Source: Nitrosomonadales bacterium
GTDB lineage: Bacteria > Pseudomonadota > Gammaproteobacteria > Burkholderiales > Gallionellaceae
Reading direction: 5' to 3'
Assembly (NCBI GenBank): GCA_016223025.1
Contig: JACRPU010000047.1
Coordinates: 1-42,765, forward strand
DNA: 42,765 nt
Shown here: in pieces, positions 1-5,947 of the stretch
Position numbering within the stretch: the first letter of the stretch is position 1
Layout: each line of letters begins with the position of its first letter
Notes under the pieces: generated by a model
Databases searched by the model: none
Seen by the model: only the letters and a program-made list of their open reading frames with translations
Told to the model about the DNA's origin: nothing
Program-made: the position numbers and the translations under genes

Positions 1-53
1 GGTCGCCGCGTTGCCCGCTCTAAAAACAACCCCGAGCGGGCAACGCGGCGACC
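1..53. repeat. Perfect 20-bp inverted repeat at the left edge
   Basis: Bases 1-20 and 34-53 are exact reverse complements around a 13-base spacer, so a very stable GC-rich hairpin can form. There is no adjacent T-run on the plus strand. It could be a terminator of a gene outside the window, a REP-like repeat, or a structure at which an assembly broke, since the window starts on its first base. Confidence 0.85.
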
Positions 54-160
54 CCGCAAATCCGATGTCATGTCAAGCTTTTTTTGCATATTTTGAAAAT
101 ATTTTTTTCGTGCGGTCCGGATGCCTGCGGTTTCGGGTAAAGGCTGCGAGTGTCTAAACT
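54..160. other. AT-rich gene-free stretch downstream of the ParE toxin
   Basis: No gene is seen here. A short AT-rich palindrome at 88-102 (ATATTTT, one base, AAAATAT) is followed by a run of T on the plus strand, so it could be a weak terminator for rightward transcription. The base composition contrasts with the GC-rich surroundings. Confidence 0.4.
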
Positions 161-373
161 TCAGACCAACAAATAATTGGGGTGTATGACCAGCTCTCGG
201 GTGCCGGGAACTCTGCCAAGTCTGTAAAGGTAGGGATGAAAAGGTAGCTGGGAAACTGCGTATTCAATTGCTTCTTGCAAATTTAACGCTGCAAGCGCAT
301 TGCGGACTTCGATGTAGCCAAGGATTTCGTCTAAATCCCGGCTTGCTGTTTCAAGCCAGACGACGTGCTGCAT
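161..373 (-). CDS. ParE/RelE-family toxin, C-terminally short
   Basis: This is a 70-residue protein of the ParE/RelE toxin superfamily, whose members poison gyrase (ParE) or cleave mRNA on the ribosome (RelE). Its N-terminal helical hairpin and the RLGRVPGTRELVI stretch match the family. It overlaps the 3' end of the upstream antitoxin gene by 23 bases, the usual layout of a type II toxin-antitoxin operon. Full members have about 90-100 residues and continue after the NYLLV strand into a last strand carrying activity-related residues. Here a TGA follows NYLLV directly. Either the toxin has decayed by a point change or frameshift, or it is a natural short form. I infer it is likely inactive. 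Confidence 0.7.
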   Translation of the reverse strand: MQHVVWLETASRDLDEILGYIEVRNALAALNLQEAIEYAVSQLPFHPYLYRLGRVPGTRELVIHPNYLLV

Positions 374-563
374 TTTCCTTAATCTTCGCTTCGATTCTGG
401 CTCTGGCCTTTGCCATCACTTCATCGTGAGGCATGCGGGTTGAATCGGGCGCATCCGCTAATTGCAGCGACTTTTCCACCTTTGCGCAAAACCATGCATC
501 GTAAGCATCGGCTTCGTCAGTCGTGGCAAATTGGGATTCAATCGGTGATAAGGCGGTATTCAT
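351..563 (-). CDS. PaaA2-like (stability determinant) antitoxin
   Basis: A 70-residue, charged, mostly helical protein. It resembles the PaaA2/stability-determinant antitoxins that partner ParE toxins. The features are an N-terminal SQFATTDEADAYDAW segment, a following helix with KVEKSLQ, and the conserved PHDEVMAKARARIEAK tail. These antitoxins are largely disordered until they bind toxin and often repress their own operon. The gene is first in the operon and overlaps the toxin start, so the two are translationally coupled. The upstream region holds no obvious operator that I can define. The identification rests on motif memory and on the ParE-type neighbour. Confidence 0.72.
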   Translation of the reverse strand: MNTALSPIESQFATTDEADAYDAWFCAKVEKSLQLADAPDSTRMPHDEVMAKARARIEAKIKENAARRLA

Positions 564-578
564 AATCGCATTCTAGTG

Positions 579-607
579 TTGACGGTCGCAAAGCGCAAAT
601 GGAATAT
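579..607 (+). promoter_or_regulatory. Possible sigma-70 promoter for the secreted protein
   Basis: TTGACG at 579-584 is followed after 17 bases by GAATAT at 602-607. Transcription would start near 614, upstream of a 22-codon reading frame at 644-712 and of the gene at 709. The -10 match is moderate only. Confidence 0.3.
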
Positions 608-643
608 GGAAGCCATCTTTCCCCGTACAATACGCCCCTCACC

Positions 644-712
644 ATGACCATCATCACCTTCCCCGACAGCCCCTACATCACGGGCTGCGAGGCTCAAGGA
701 AAGAATTCATGA
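644..712 (+). CDS. 22-codon upstream reading frame (leader or gene remnant)
   Basis: An ATG at 644 opens a 22-residue frame beginning MTIITFPDSPYITG. It ends in a TGA that overlaps the ATG of the following gene (ATGA at 709-712). Such overlap usually means translational coupling, so this may be a leader peptide. It may equally be the 5' stub of an older gene replaced by the present one, or chance. I do not recognise the peptide. The downstream gene has its own ribosome-binding site (AAGGAAAG) inside this frame, so coupling is not required. Confidence 0.25.
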   Translation: MTIITFPDSPYITGCEAQGKNS

Positions 713-1308
713 AACTCCTGGTTTTTCTCGCGGGAATATTTTTCTCGGCCCCGGTGCTTGCCGATCCGCCGCCCCCCGCAATTATCCCGCCGAACCAGCA
801 ATTGGCCGCAATCAGTTATTTCAAGGACGGCAAGCAGTCTGGCTGCGGGATAAGGGTGGACGGGGAAACCGGAGACAAGGTATGGATCAACGTGCTGCTC
901 AGCGTATTCATGAGGCAATCCGGGAGCCTGTTCGGGATGTTCAAGGTTATCACCAGAAAAATAATCATGGTGGATGGCGCGCCCCTGATGAAGGATGGCC
1001 GTGTGGTGTATTCAAGCGCCGGCAACATCCGCAGAGCCTGGATAAAGACCGGATCGGGAGTTCAGTTCCTGCCCGGCAAGGGGGGCGGCCCGCATAACGA
1101 CGGTTATATGGCGCCCGTGGAATTCGATAATGCGATGGATCTGCTGATCGCGATGCCGCAGTCAGATTTCAGGGTCGGGATCAGCAAAAGCGAAGGTGGG
1201 GCGGAAGAGGTGTTCGAGTTCAACAGGCGCATCACGCAGGATGAGGCCGGCAAGCTGTCATCCTGCATGAAAAACCTGAGAGAAGCGAGGGAAGGAAAAA
1301 GCTTCTGA
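709..1308 (+). CDS. Secreted protein of unknown function
   Basis: This 199-residue protein starts with a clear Sec signal peptide: MK, a hydrophobic core of about 13 residues, and a likely cleavage after VLA near residue 18. A proline-rich segment (DPPPPAIIPP) follows. The mature part has two cysteines, near residues 46 and 187, that could form a disulfide in the periplasm. A central glycine-rich segment (LPGKGGGPHNDGY) and a C-terminal helical, charged end are also visible. The start is supported by AAGGAAAG seven bases upstream. It ends 6 bases from the convergent peroxiredoxin gene. I recognise no family, and nothing beyond export can be assigned. Confidence 0.75.
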   Translation: MKLLVFLAGIFFSAPVLADPPPPAIIPPNQQLAAISYFKDGKQSGCGIRVDGETGDKVWINVLLSVFMRQSGSLFGMFKVITRKIIMVDGAPLMKDGRVVYSSAGNIRRAWIKTGSGVQFLPGKGGGPHNDGYMAPVEFDNAMDLLIAMPQSDFRVGISKSEGGAEEVFEFNRRITQDEAGKLSSCMKNLREAREGKSF

Positions 1309-1314
1309 CGCGCC

Positions 1315-1917
1315 TTACAATTCCTGCGCGTGCTCGGCCAGATATTTAGCCACGCCTTCCGTGGAAGCGCCCATGCCCGCCTTGCCCTTCTGCCAGCCGG
1401 CAGGGCAGACTTCGCCGTGTTCCTCGAAAAACTGCAACGCGTCCACCATGCGCAACATCTCGTCTATGTTGCGGCCCAGCGGCAGATCGTTCACCACCTG
1501 GTGCCGGACAACGCCGGAACGGTCTATCAGGAACGAGCCCCGGTAGGCCACCCCTCCGCCCGTTTCCACGTCATAGGCGCGGCAGATTTCATGCTTGATG
1601 TCGGCCACCAGCGGGTAGCGCACCTGGCCGATGCCACCCTTGTTTACCGGCGTGGTTTTCCAGGCCAGGTGGGTAAACTGGGAGTCAATGGAAACGCCGA
1701 TCACCTCGACATTGCGCTTCTTGAATTCATCCAGGCGGTGATCGAACGCGATCAGCTCCGAAGGGCAGACGAAAGTGAAATCCAGCGGGTAGAAAAACAC
1801 TACGCCAAATTTGCCGTCAAGGTGTTTTCCGAGGTTGAAGGTTCCATTTATTTCATTGTTGCCCATCACTGCCGTCGCAGTGAAATCGGGGGCGGGTTTG
1901 CCGACAAGAACAGACAT
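1315..1917 (-). CDS. Typical 2-Cys peroxiredoxin (AhpC/Prx1 type)
   Basis: This thiol peroxidase reduces hydrogen peroxide and organic peroxides in the cytoplasm using a reduced thiol partner. The 200-residue protein carries the peroxidatic site PLDFTFVCPSE with Pro44, Thr48 and Cys51. The resolving cysteine is in EVCPAGW, about residue 171. It ends with the C-terminal helix typical of 2-Cys enzymes. I chose the ATG at 1917 because AAGGAG lies just upstream (complement of 1924-1929) and because family members begin with a short segment before GKPAPDF. An in-frame start further upstream would add 27 unrelated residues. No ahpF lies nearby, so the reductant is probably thioredoxin or glutaredoxin based. 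A good promoter sits upstream. Confidence 0.95.
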   Translation of the reverse strand: MSVLVGKPAPDFTATAVMGNNEINGTFNLGKHLDGKFGVVFFYPLDFTFVCPSELIAFDHRLDEFKKRNVEVIGVSIDSQFTHLAWKTTPVNKGGIGQVRYPLVADIKHEICRAYDVETGGGVAYRGSFLIDRSGVVRHQVVNDLPLGRNIDEMLRMVDALQFFEEHGEVCPAGWQKGKAGMGASTEGVAKYLAEHAQEL

Positions 1918-1955
1918 GGTTTTCTCCTTATGATTGGCTGAACAGCGGAATATGA

Positions 1956-1985
1956 AATCTAATGGGTACGGATAGGGCATGTCAA
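1956..1985 (-). promoter_or_regulatory. Sigma-70-like promoter of the peroxiredoxin gene
   Basis: On the minus strand a perfect TTGACA (complement of 1980-1985) is followed after 18 bases by TAGATT (complement of 1956-1961). It leads directly into the ribosome-binding site and the ATG at 1917. No OxyR-type half-sites were evident by eye. Confidence 0.5.
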
Positions 1986-2050
1986 TGACGCCCGTCAATC
2001 ACAACAACTCCACAGCACGTTTTCCGCCGCGCCAACCGGCAATCCAGTAG

Positions 2051-2059
2051 TGGTATGAT
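2051..2059 (+). promoter_or_regulatory. Possible extended -10 element upstream of the DUF3579 gene
   Basis: TGGTATGAT at 2051-2059 fits an extended -10 (TGn plus TATGAT) about 35 bases upstream of the ATG at 2095. No convincing -35 is seen. Confidence 0.35.
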
Positions 2060-2094
2060 GGCGCCCGCATAGGAAACAAAGACCGGGGGTAGAT

Positions 2095-2448
2095 ATGCTG
2101 TCCGATGTCGCCGAATTCGTGGTTCAGGGAATAACCGTAGATGGGGATACCTTTCAGCCGCCCGATTGGGCGGAGCGCCTGTGCGGCAGCTTGTCCGGCG
2201 TGGAAGTGGGGCGGGGCAAGGTTTTTCCCGCCTATGTCCGCCCGATAACTTCTGGGGGAAACGCCTCCCTGGTGGTGCAGGTATCGTTGCAGCGGGACAA
2301 CCCCGATGCGTTCGATCTGATCAAGCGGTTTATCGCCGAGAACCGCCTCGTGGTGCGCTCCGGGCGCGGCAGCCGGGATGCCGAACATACCGGGCCGCTT
2401 ACGGTTTTCGCCGGAGAGCGGCGCTTGCCGGGACATGACAGCCAATAA
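2095..2448 (+). CDS. DUF3579 family protein
   Basis: A small cytoplasmic protein of 117 residues with the signature of DUF3579, a family largely limited to betaproteobacteria. Visible landmarks are the N-terminal EFVVQGIT, then PDWAERLCG, then YVRPIT. A helix IKRFIAENRLVVRSGR follows, with the charged end that closes the conserved part. The last 20 or so residues are probably not conserved. The function of the family is unknown. A GGGGGT ribosome-binding site precedes the ATG. The gene lies 96 bases upstream of murJ on the same strand, an association I recall from related genomes, so co-transcription is plausible. Confidence 0.72.
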   Translation: MLSDVAEFVVQGITVDGDTFQPPDWAERLCGSLSGVEVGRGKVFPAYVRPITSGGNASLVVQVSLQRDNPDAFDLIKRFIAENRLVVRSGRGSRDAEHTGPLTVFAGERRLPGHDSQ

Positions 2449-2544
2449 CGGTACGTTTCTACCGGTAGCCTCCGGATTACCCGTGAACATCCAGTTGATC
2501 CCTGCACGGTCTGCGCCTTCCGGAACAGTTCCGCGCGTGCAGGC

Positions 2545-4086
2545 ATGAACCTGCTTAAAGCCCTAGCCACCGTCAGCGGCCTGACGCTGGTTTCGCGCAT
2601 TCTGGCTTTTATCCGCGATGTGCTGATCGCGCGCATCTTCGGCGCCGGCATGGGAACCGATGCTTTCTTTGTCGCTTTCAAGTTGCCCAACCTGCTGCGG
2701 CGCCTGTTCGCGGAAGGCGCGTTCTCGCAAGCCTTCGTGCCGATTTTCGGCGAATACAAAATCCGCCGCGGCCACGATGAGACCAAGTTGTTGGCCGATC
2801 ATGTGGCTACCCTGCTGGCGATCATCCTGTTTGTTGTGACGCTCATCGGCGTCATCGCCGCGCCGGTTCTGGTGTATATCAGCGCTCCGGGTTTCGCGAG
2901 GGATCCGGACAAGTTCGCGCTCACCGTCCAATTGCTGCGCATCACCTCGCCTTATATCTTTTTTATTTCCCTGGTAGCGGTGGCGGCAGGCATTCTGAAT
3001 ACCTACAACAAGTTCTGGGTGCCCGCGTTTGCGCCCATCCTGCTCAACCTGTGTTTCATCGGGGCGGCGCTGTGGCTGGCGCCGTATTGCGATCCGCCGA
3101 TCCTGGCGCTGGCCTGGGCGGTGTTTCTGGCGGGCTTCGTGCAGCTCGCGTTCCAAATCCCGTTCCTGAAGAAAATCGGCATGCTGCCGACCTTTCGCCT
3201 CAACCTGAAAGACGCCGGGGTGTGGCGCGTCATCAGGCAGATGGGGCCGGCGGTATTTGGCGTATCCATCGCGCAAATCAGCCTCATCATCAATACCGTC
3301 TTCGCCTCCTTCCTGGCGGCGGGAAGCGTGTCCTGGCTGTATTACGCGGACCGCCTGATGGAGTTTCCGTCAGGCGTATTGGGCGCGGCCATCAGCACCA
3401 TATTGCTGCCCTCTCTTTCCCGGCACCACGCCGACAACGACACGGTGGAATATTCGAAGCTGCTGGATTGGGGGCTGCGCCTGACCTTCCTGCTCACCCT
3501 GCCTGCCGCGCTGGCGCTGGGCATGATCGCCGTGCCGCTGCTGGCCACTTTTTTCCAGCACGGGGCTTTTTCCGCGCACGATGTGCTGATGACCCGCAAC
3601 GCGCTGGTCGGCTACAGCGTCGGCCTGATCGGGTTGCTCGCGGTAAAAGTGCTGGCGCCCGGTTTCTATGCGCGGCAGGACATAAAAACCCCGGTGAAGA
3701 TCGGCATCGCCACGCTGCTTGTCACGCAGACGCTCAACCTGCTGCTGATCGGCCCGCTGCAGCACGCCGGGCTGGCGCTGGCCATCGGCATCGGTTCCTG
3801 CTTCAACTCCGCCATCCTGTTTTACCTGTTGCGCAAGCGCGGCATCTACCGGCCCGATCCGGGCTGGGGCGCATTCCTCGCCAAGCTGGCCGCAGCGCTG
3901 CTCGCGCTCGGCCTCGCGCTGTGGTTTGGCATGGGCAGCGAGCAGGATTGGCTCACCGGCGGCGGCTGGCCGCGCATCGCCCACCTGGCCGGGCTGGTGG
4001 CGATGGGGCTGGCGGTGTATTTTGCCGTGCTGTGGCTGCTCGGTTTTCGTATCGGGGATTTCTCGCGGCGCGGGGCGGTCTCCTGA
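2545..4086 (+). CDS. murJ: Lipid II flippase MurJ (MviN)
   Basis: MurJ moves undecaprenyl-linked peptidoglycan precursor (lipid II) across the inner membrane. This 513-residue protein has the family length and a long run of hydrophobic segments consistent with 14 transmembrane helices of the MOP exporter fold. The conserved N-terminus reads SRILAFIRDVLIARIFGAG and is followed by TDAFFVAFKLPNLLRRLFAEG. These hold the arginine and aspartate residues that line the substrate cavity. FSQAFVPIF and the later SWLYYADRLMEFPSGVLGAA are also typical. The gene appears complete. It ends 24 bases before the convergent membrane-protein gene. Confidence 0.97.
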   Translation: MNLLKALATVSGLTLVSRILAFIRDVLIARIFGAGMGTDAFFVAFKLPNLLRRLFAEGAFSQAFVPIFGEYKIRRGHDETKLLADHVATLLAIILFVVTLIGVIAAPVLVYISAPGFARDPDKFALTVQLLRITSPYIFFISLVAVAAGILNTYNKFWVPAFAPILLNLCFIGAALWLAPYCDPPILALAWAVFLAGFVQLAFQIPFLKKIGMLPTFRLNLKDAGVWRVIRQMGPAVFGVSIAQISLIINTVFASFLAAGSVSWLYYADRLMEFPSGVLGAAISTILLPSLSRHHADNDTVEYSKLLDWGLRLTFLLTLPAALALGMIAVPLLATFFQHGAFSAHDVLMTRNALVGYSVGLIGLLAVKVLAPGFYARQDIKTPVKIGIATLLVTQTLNLLLIGPLQHAGLALAIGIGSCFNSAILFYLLRKRGIYRPDPGWGAFLAKLAAALLALGLALWFGMGSEQDWLTGGGWPRIAHLAGLVAMGLAVYFAVLWLLGFRIGDFSRRGAVS

Positions 4087-4110
4087 ACTGATATTTCCGG
4101 CATTCGCGGT

Positions 4111-4860
4111 TCAGCGAGGCGGCTCATCCGGTCCGGTCGCACCTTCGGGCTGAGCGGGAAACAAGTCGCGGTAGGTGGCATACATAGAAGCGAGCACGAT
4201 AGGCGCCAGCACCAGCCAGCCCAGCATCATGGGCAGGGAAGCCAAGATCGCGAACGGCAGCAGCATCGCCCCGTACACCGTCAGCGGAGCGATGTTGCGC
4301 AGGAAAGCCCGCAGGCTGGTTTTCATCGCGGTCACCGGCAACATTTTGTCGAAGATCACCAGCATCGGGGCGAACTGCGTCGCCATCATCAGCAAGCTGA
4401 ACAAGGCCATCCCGATCAGCACCGCCAAGCCGGCACCTTCCGTCGCCTGCACCAGCACGGCCGGGTCATCCACCGGTTTGCCGCTCATCAGAATATCCAC
4501 CAGCGCCCCTCCGCCGGTAAGCTTCATCACGCCAAGTATCAGCAACTGGCCGACCAGGTTGATGCCGCCCAGCGTCACCAGTTGCTGCGCGTTCTGCCGA
4601 AACCCGGCGAACAGGTGGGCCAGCTCCATCTCTTCGCCTTGCGCCAGCGCGTGGCAGCCGAGCATGTAACCGGCGAGCAATACCGGAAACAGCAGCGTGG
4701 CGAGAGGGTCGCCGACCACCGGGATGGAAGCGAGGCCGAGCATCCCGATTACGCCGATGGCTGTCAGCGACACCCATAGCAGGGGGCTCTTCCGGAACAG
4801 CCGGTAGCCCTGCTTGATCCACAGCCAGCCGTTGATGGCGCTTACTTTGCGAGCTTCCAT
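4111..4860 (-). CDS. BPSS1780-family inner-membrane protein
   Basis: A 249-residue integral membrane protein with five to six hydrophobic segments and the N-terminal SAINGWLWIKQGYRLFRKSPLLW signature. That signature is shared by a family of uncharacterised proteobacterial membrane proteins (BPSS1780 type). The middle carries a polar FAGFRQNAQQL loop and a conserved AMKTSLRAFLRNIAPL segment near the C-terminal membrane helices. It ends in a hydrophilic, proline-rich tail. No catalytic motif is visible. It is directly followed on the same strand by nothing close, and its start abuts the stop of the DUF2782 gene, so the two are probably one transcript. Confidence 0.75.
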   Translation of the reverse strand: MEARKVSAINGWLWIKQGYRLFRKSPLLWVSLTAIGVIGMLGLASIPVVGDPLATLLFPVLLAGYMLGCHALAQGEEMELAHLFAGFRQNAQQLVTLGGINLVGQLLILGVMKLTGGGALVDILMSGKPVDDPAVLVQATEGAGLAVLIGMALFSLLMMATQFAPMLVIFDKMLPVTAMKTSLRAFLRNIAPLTVYGAMLLPFAILASLPMMLGWLVLAPIVLASMYATYRDLFPAQPEGATGPDEPPR

Positions 4861-5187
4861 TTAAAACTGGCGAATGACCCAGCGCGGCGGGCGCACGCCG
4901 GAATCCAGGCTTTCCTGGCGCGAGAATTTGCCGTCGCCCAGATCATCCACGAGGTAATAGGGCTTGCCGATCCTGGGGATGATCTTGATCATGTAGAGCC
5001 TGCCGCCCATGCGATATTCCTCCACGGTCTGCTCGGTATGCTTGGTAATGGTCACCTGCGGCTCCAGGTCGGCATCCGGAGAGCCGGCGTCGAGCTGCGG
5101 CGGGGGCGGCAAATCCGGCGCTTGCGGCTCTGCCGCGAGGGCGATCCCGCACAGGCCGCACAGGAAAAATGTGGTAATCAGGCGCAT
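4861..5187 (-). CDS. DUF2782 family periplasmic protein
   Basis: A 108-residue exported protein. It has a Sec signal peptide with likely cleavage after ALA near residue 18, then a proline-rich linker. The conserved DUF2782 core follows: EPQVTITKHTEQTVEEYRMGGRLYMIKIIPRIGKPYYLVDD, then a C-terminal GDGKFSR and a basic tryptophan-containing end. The family's function is unknown, but it is a common neighbour of polA in beta- and gammaproteobacteria, as it is here. The gene ends one base before the membrane-protein start at 4860 and begins 18 bases downstream of the LOG-family gene. The three therefore look like a minus-strand operon. Confidence 0.8.
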   Translation of the reverse strand: MRLITTFFLCGLCGIALAAEPQAPDLPPPPQLDAGSPDADLEPQVTITKHTEQTVEEYRMGGRLYMIKIIPRIGKPYYLVDDLGDGKFSRQESLDSGVRPPRWVIRQF

Positions 5188-5205
5188 CTTGTTCCCCGGT
5201 GAATG

Positions 5206-5922
5206 TTACAGGTTGAACTGCTTTTCGCGCTCCGCTTCGGAAAGCTCGAAACCGCGCGTTTCGTAATGCTTGAAGATGGCGCCCACCACCGCCTCCGGCT
5301 CGTCAATCAACTGGATCAGATCCAGGTCTTCCGGGTTTATCATGCCTTCCGCGAGCAGGCTTTGCCGGAACCAGTCCACCATGCCGCGCCAATATTCGCT
5401 GTTCACCAGAATGATGGGGATGCGGCGGATCTTGCCGGTCTGCACCAGGGTAAGCGATTCCATCAGTTCGTCCAGCGTGCCGAAGCCGCCCGGCATGACC
5501 ACATAGGCGCTGGCGAATTTCACGAACATCACCTTGCGCGCGAAAAAATGCTGGAAGGTCTGGCTGATGTTCTGGTACAGGTTGGTATGCTGTTCGTGTG
5601 GCAACTGGATGTTCAGCCCCACGCTCGGCGACTTTCCGTAAAACGCGCCCTTGTTGGCCGCCTCCATGATACCCGGCCCGCCGCCGGAGATGACCGAGAA
5701 CCCCGCATCCGACAGCAGCCGCGCGATGTGCTCGGCGAGCTGGTAATAGGGGTGTTCCGGCTGGGTGCGCGCGCTGCCGAAGAAGCTGACGGCGGGCTGG
5801 ATGGCATTCAACCGTTCGGTGGCGGAAACGAATTCTGACATAATGCCGAACACGCGCCACGCTTCTTTCGAGTTCCACACTTCCGGCAATTGCGAGGAAG
5901 GTAACTTGGGTTGGTTGCTCAT
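5206..5922 (-). CDS. LOG-family (TIGR00730) nucleotide 5'-monophosphate phosphoribohydrolase
   Basis: This is a Rossmann-fold protein of the LOG/lysine-decarboxylase-like family. Characterised members hydrolyse cytokinin riboside monophosphates or other nucleoside monophosphates to base and ribose phosphate. The diagnostic motifs are present and intact: GGGPGIMEA at residues 80-88 and PGGFGTLDE at 144-152. The 238-residue length is normal for the longer proteobacterial subgroup with an N-terminal helical extension. True decarboxylase activity is not expected. The ATG at 5922 overlaps the upstream region of the divergent polA gene, so the two genes share a very short control region. Confidence 0.88.
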   Translation of the reverse strand: MSNQPKLPSSQLPEVWNSKEAWRVFGIMSEFVSATERLNAIQPAVSFFGSARTQPEHPYYQLAEHIARLLSDAGFSVISGGGPGIMEAANKGAFYGKSPSVGLNIQLPHEQHTNLYQNISQTFQHFFARKVMFVKFASAYVVMPGGFGTLDELMESLTLVQTGKIRRIPIILVNSEYWRGMVDWFRQSLLAEGMINPEDLDLIQLIDEPEAVVGAIFKHYETRGFELSEAEREKQFNL

Positions 5923-5947
5923 GCTGGATGAACCCTTGCACTATAAA

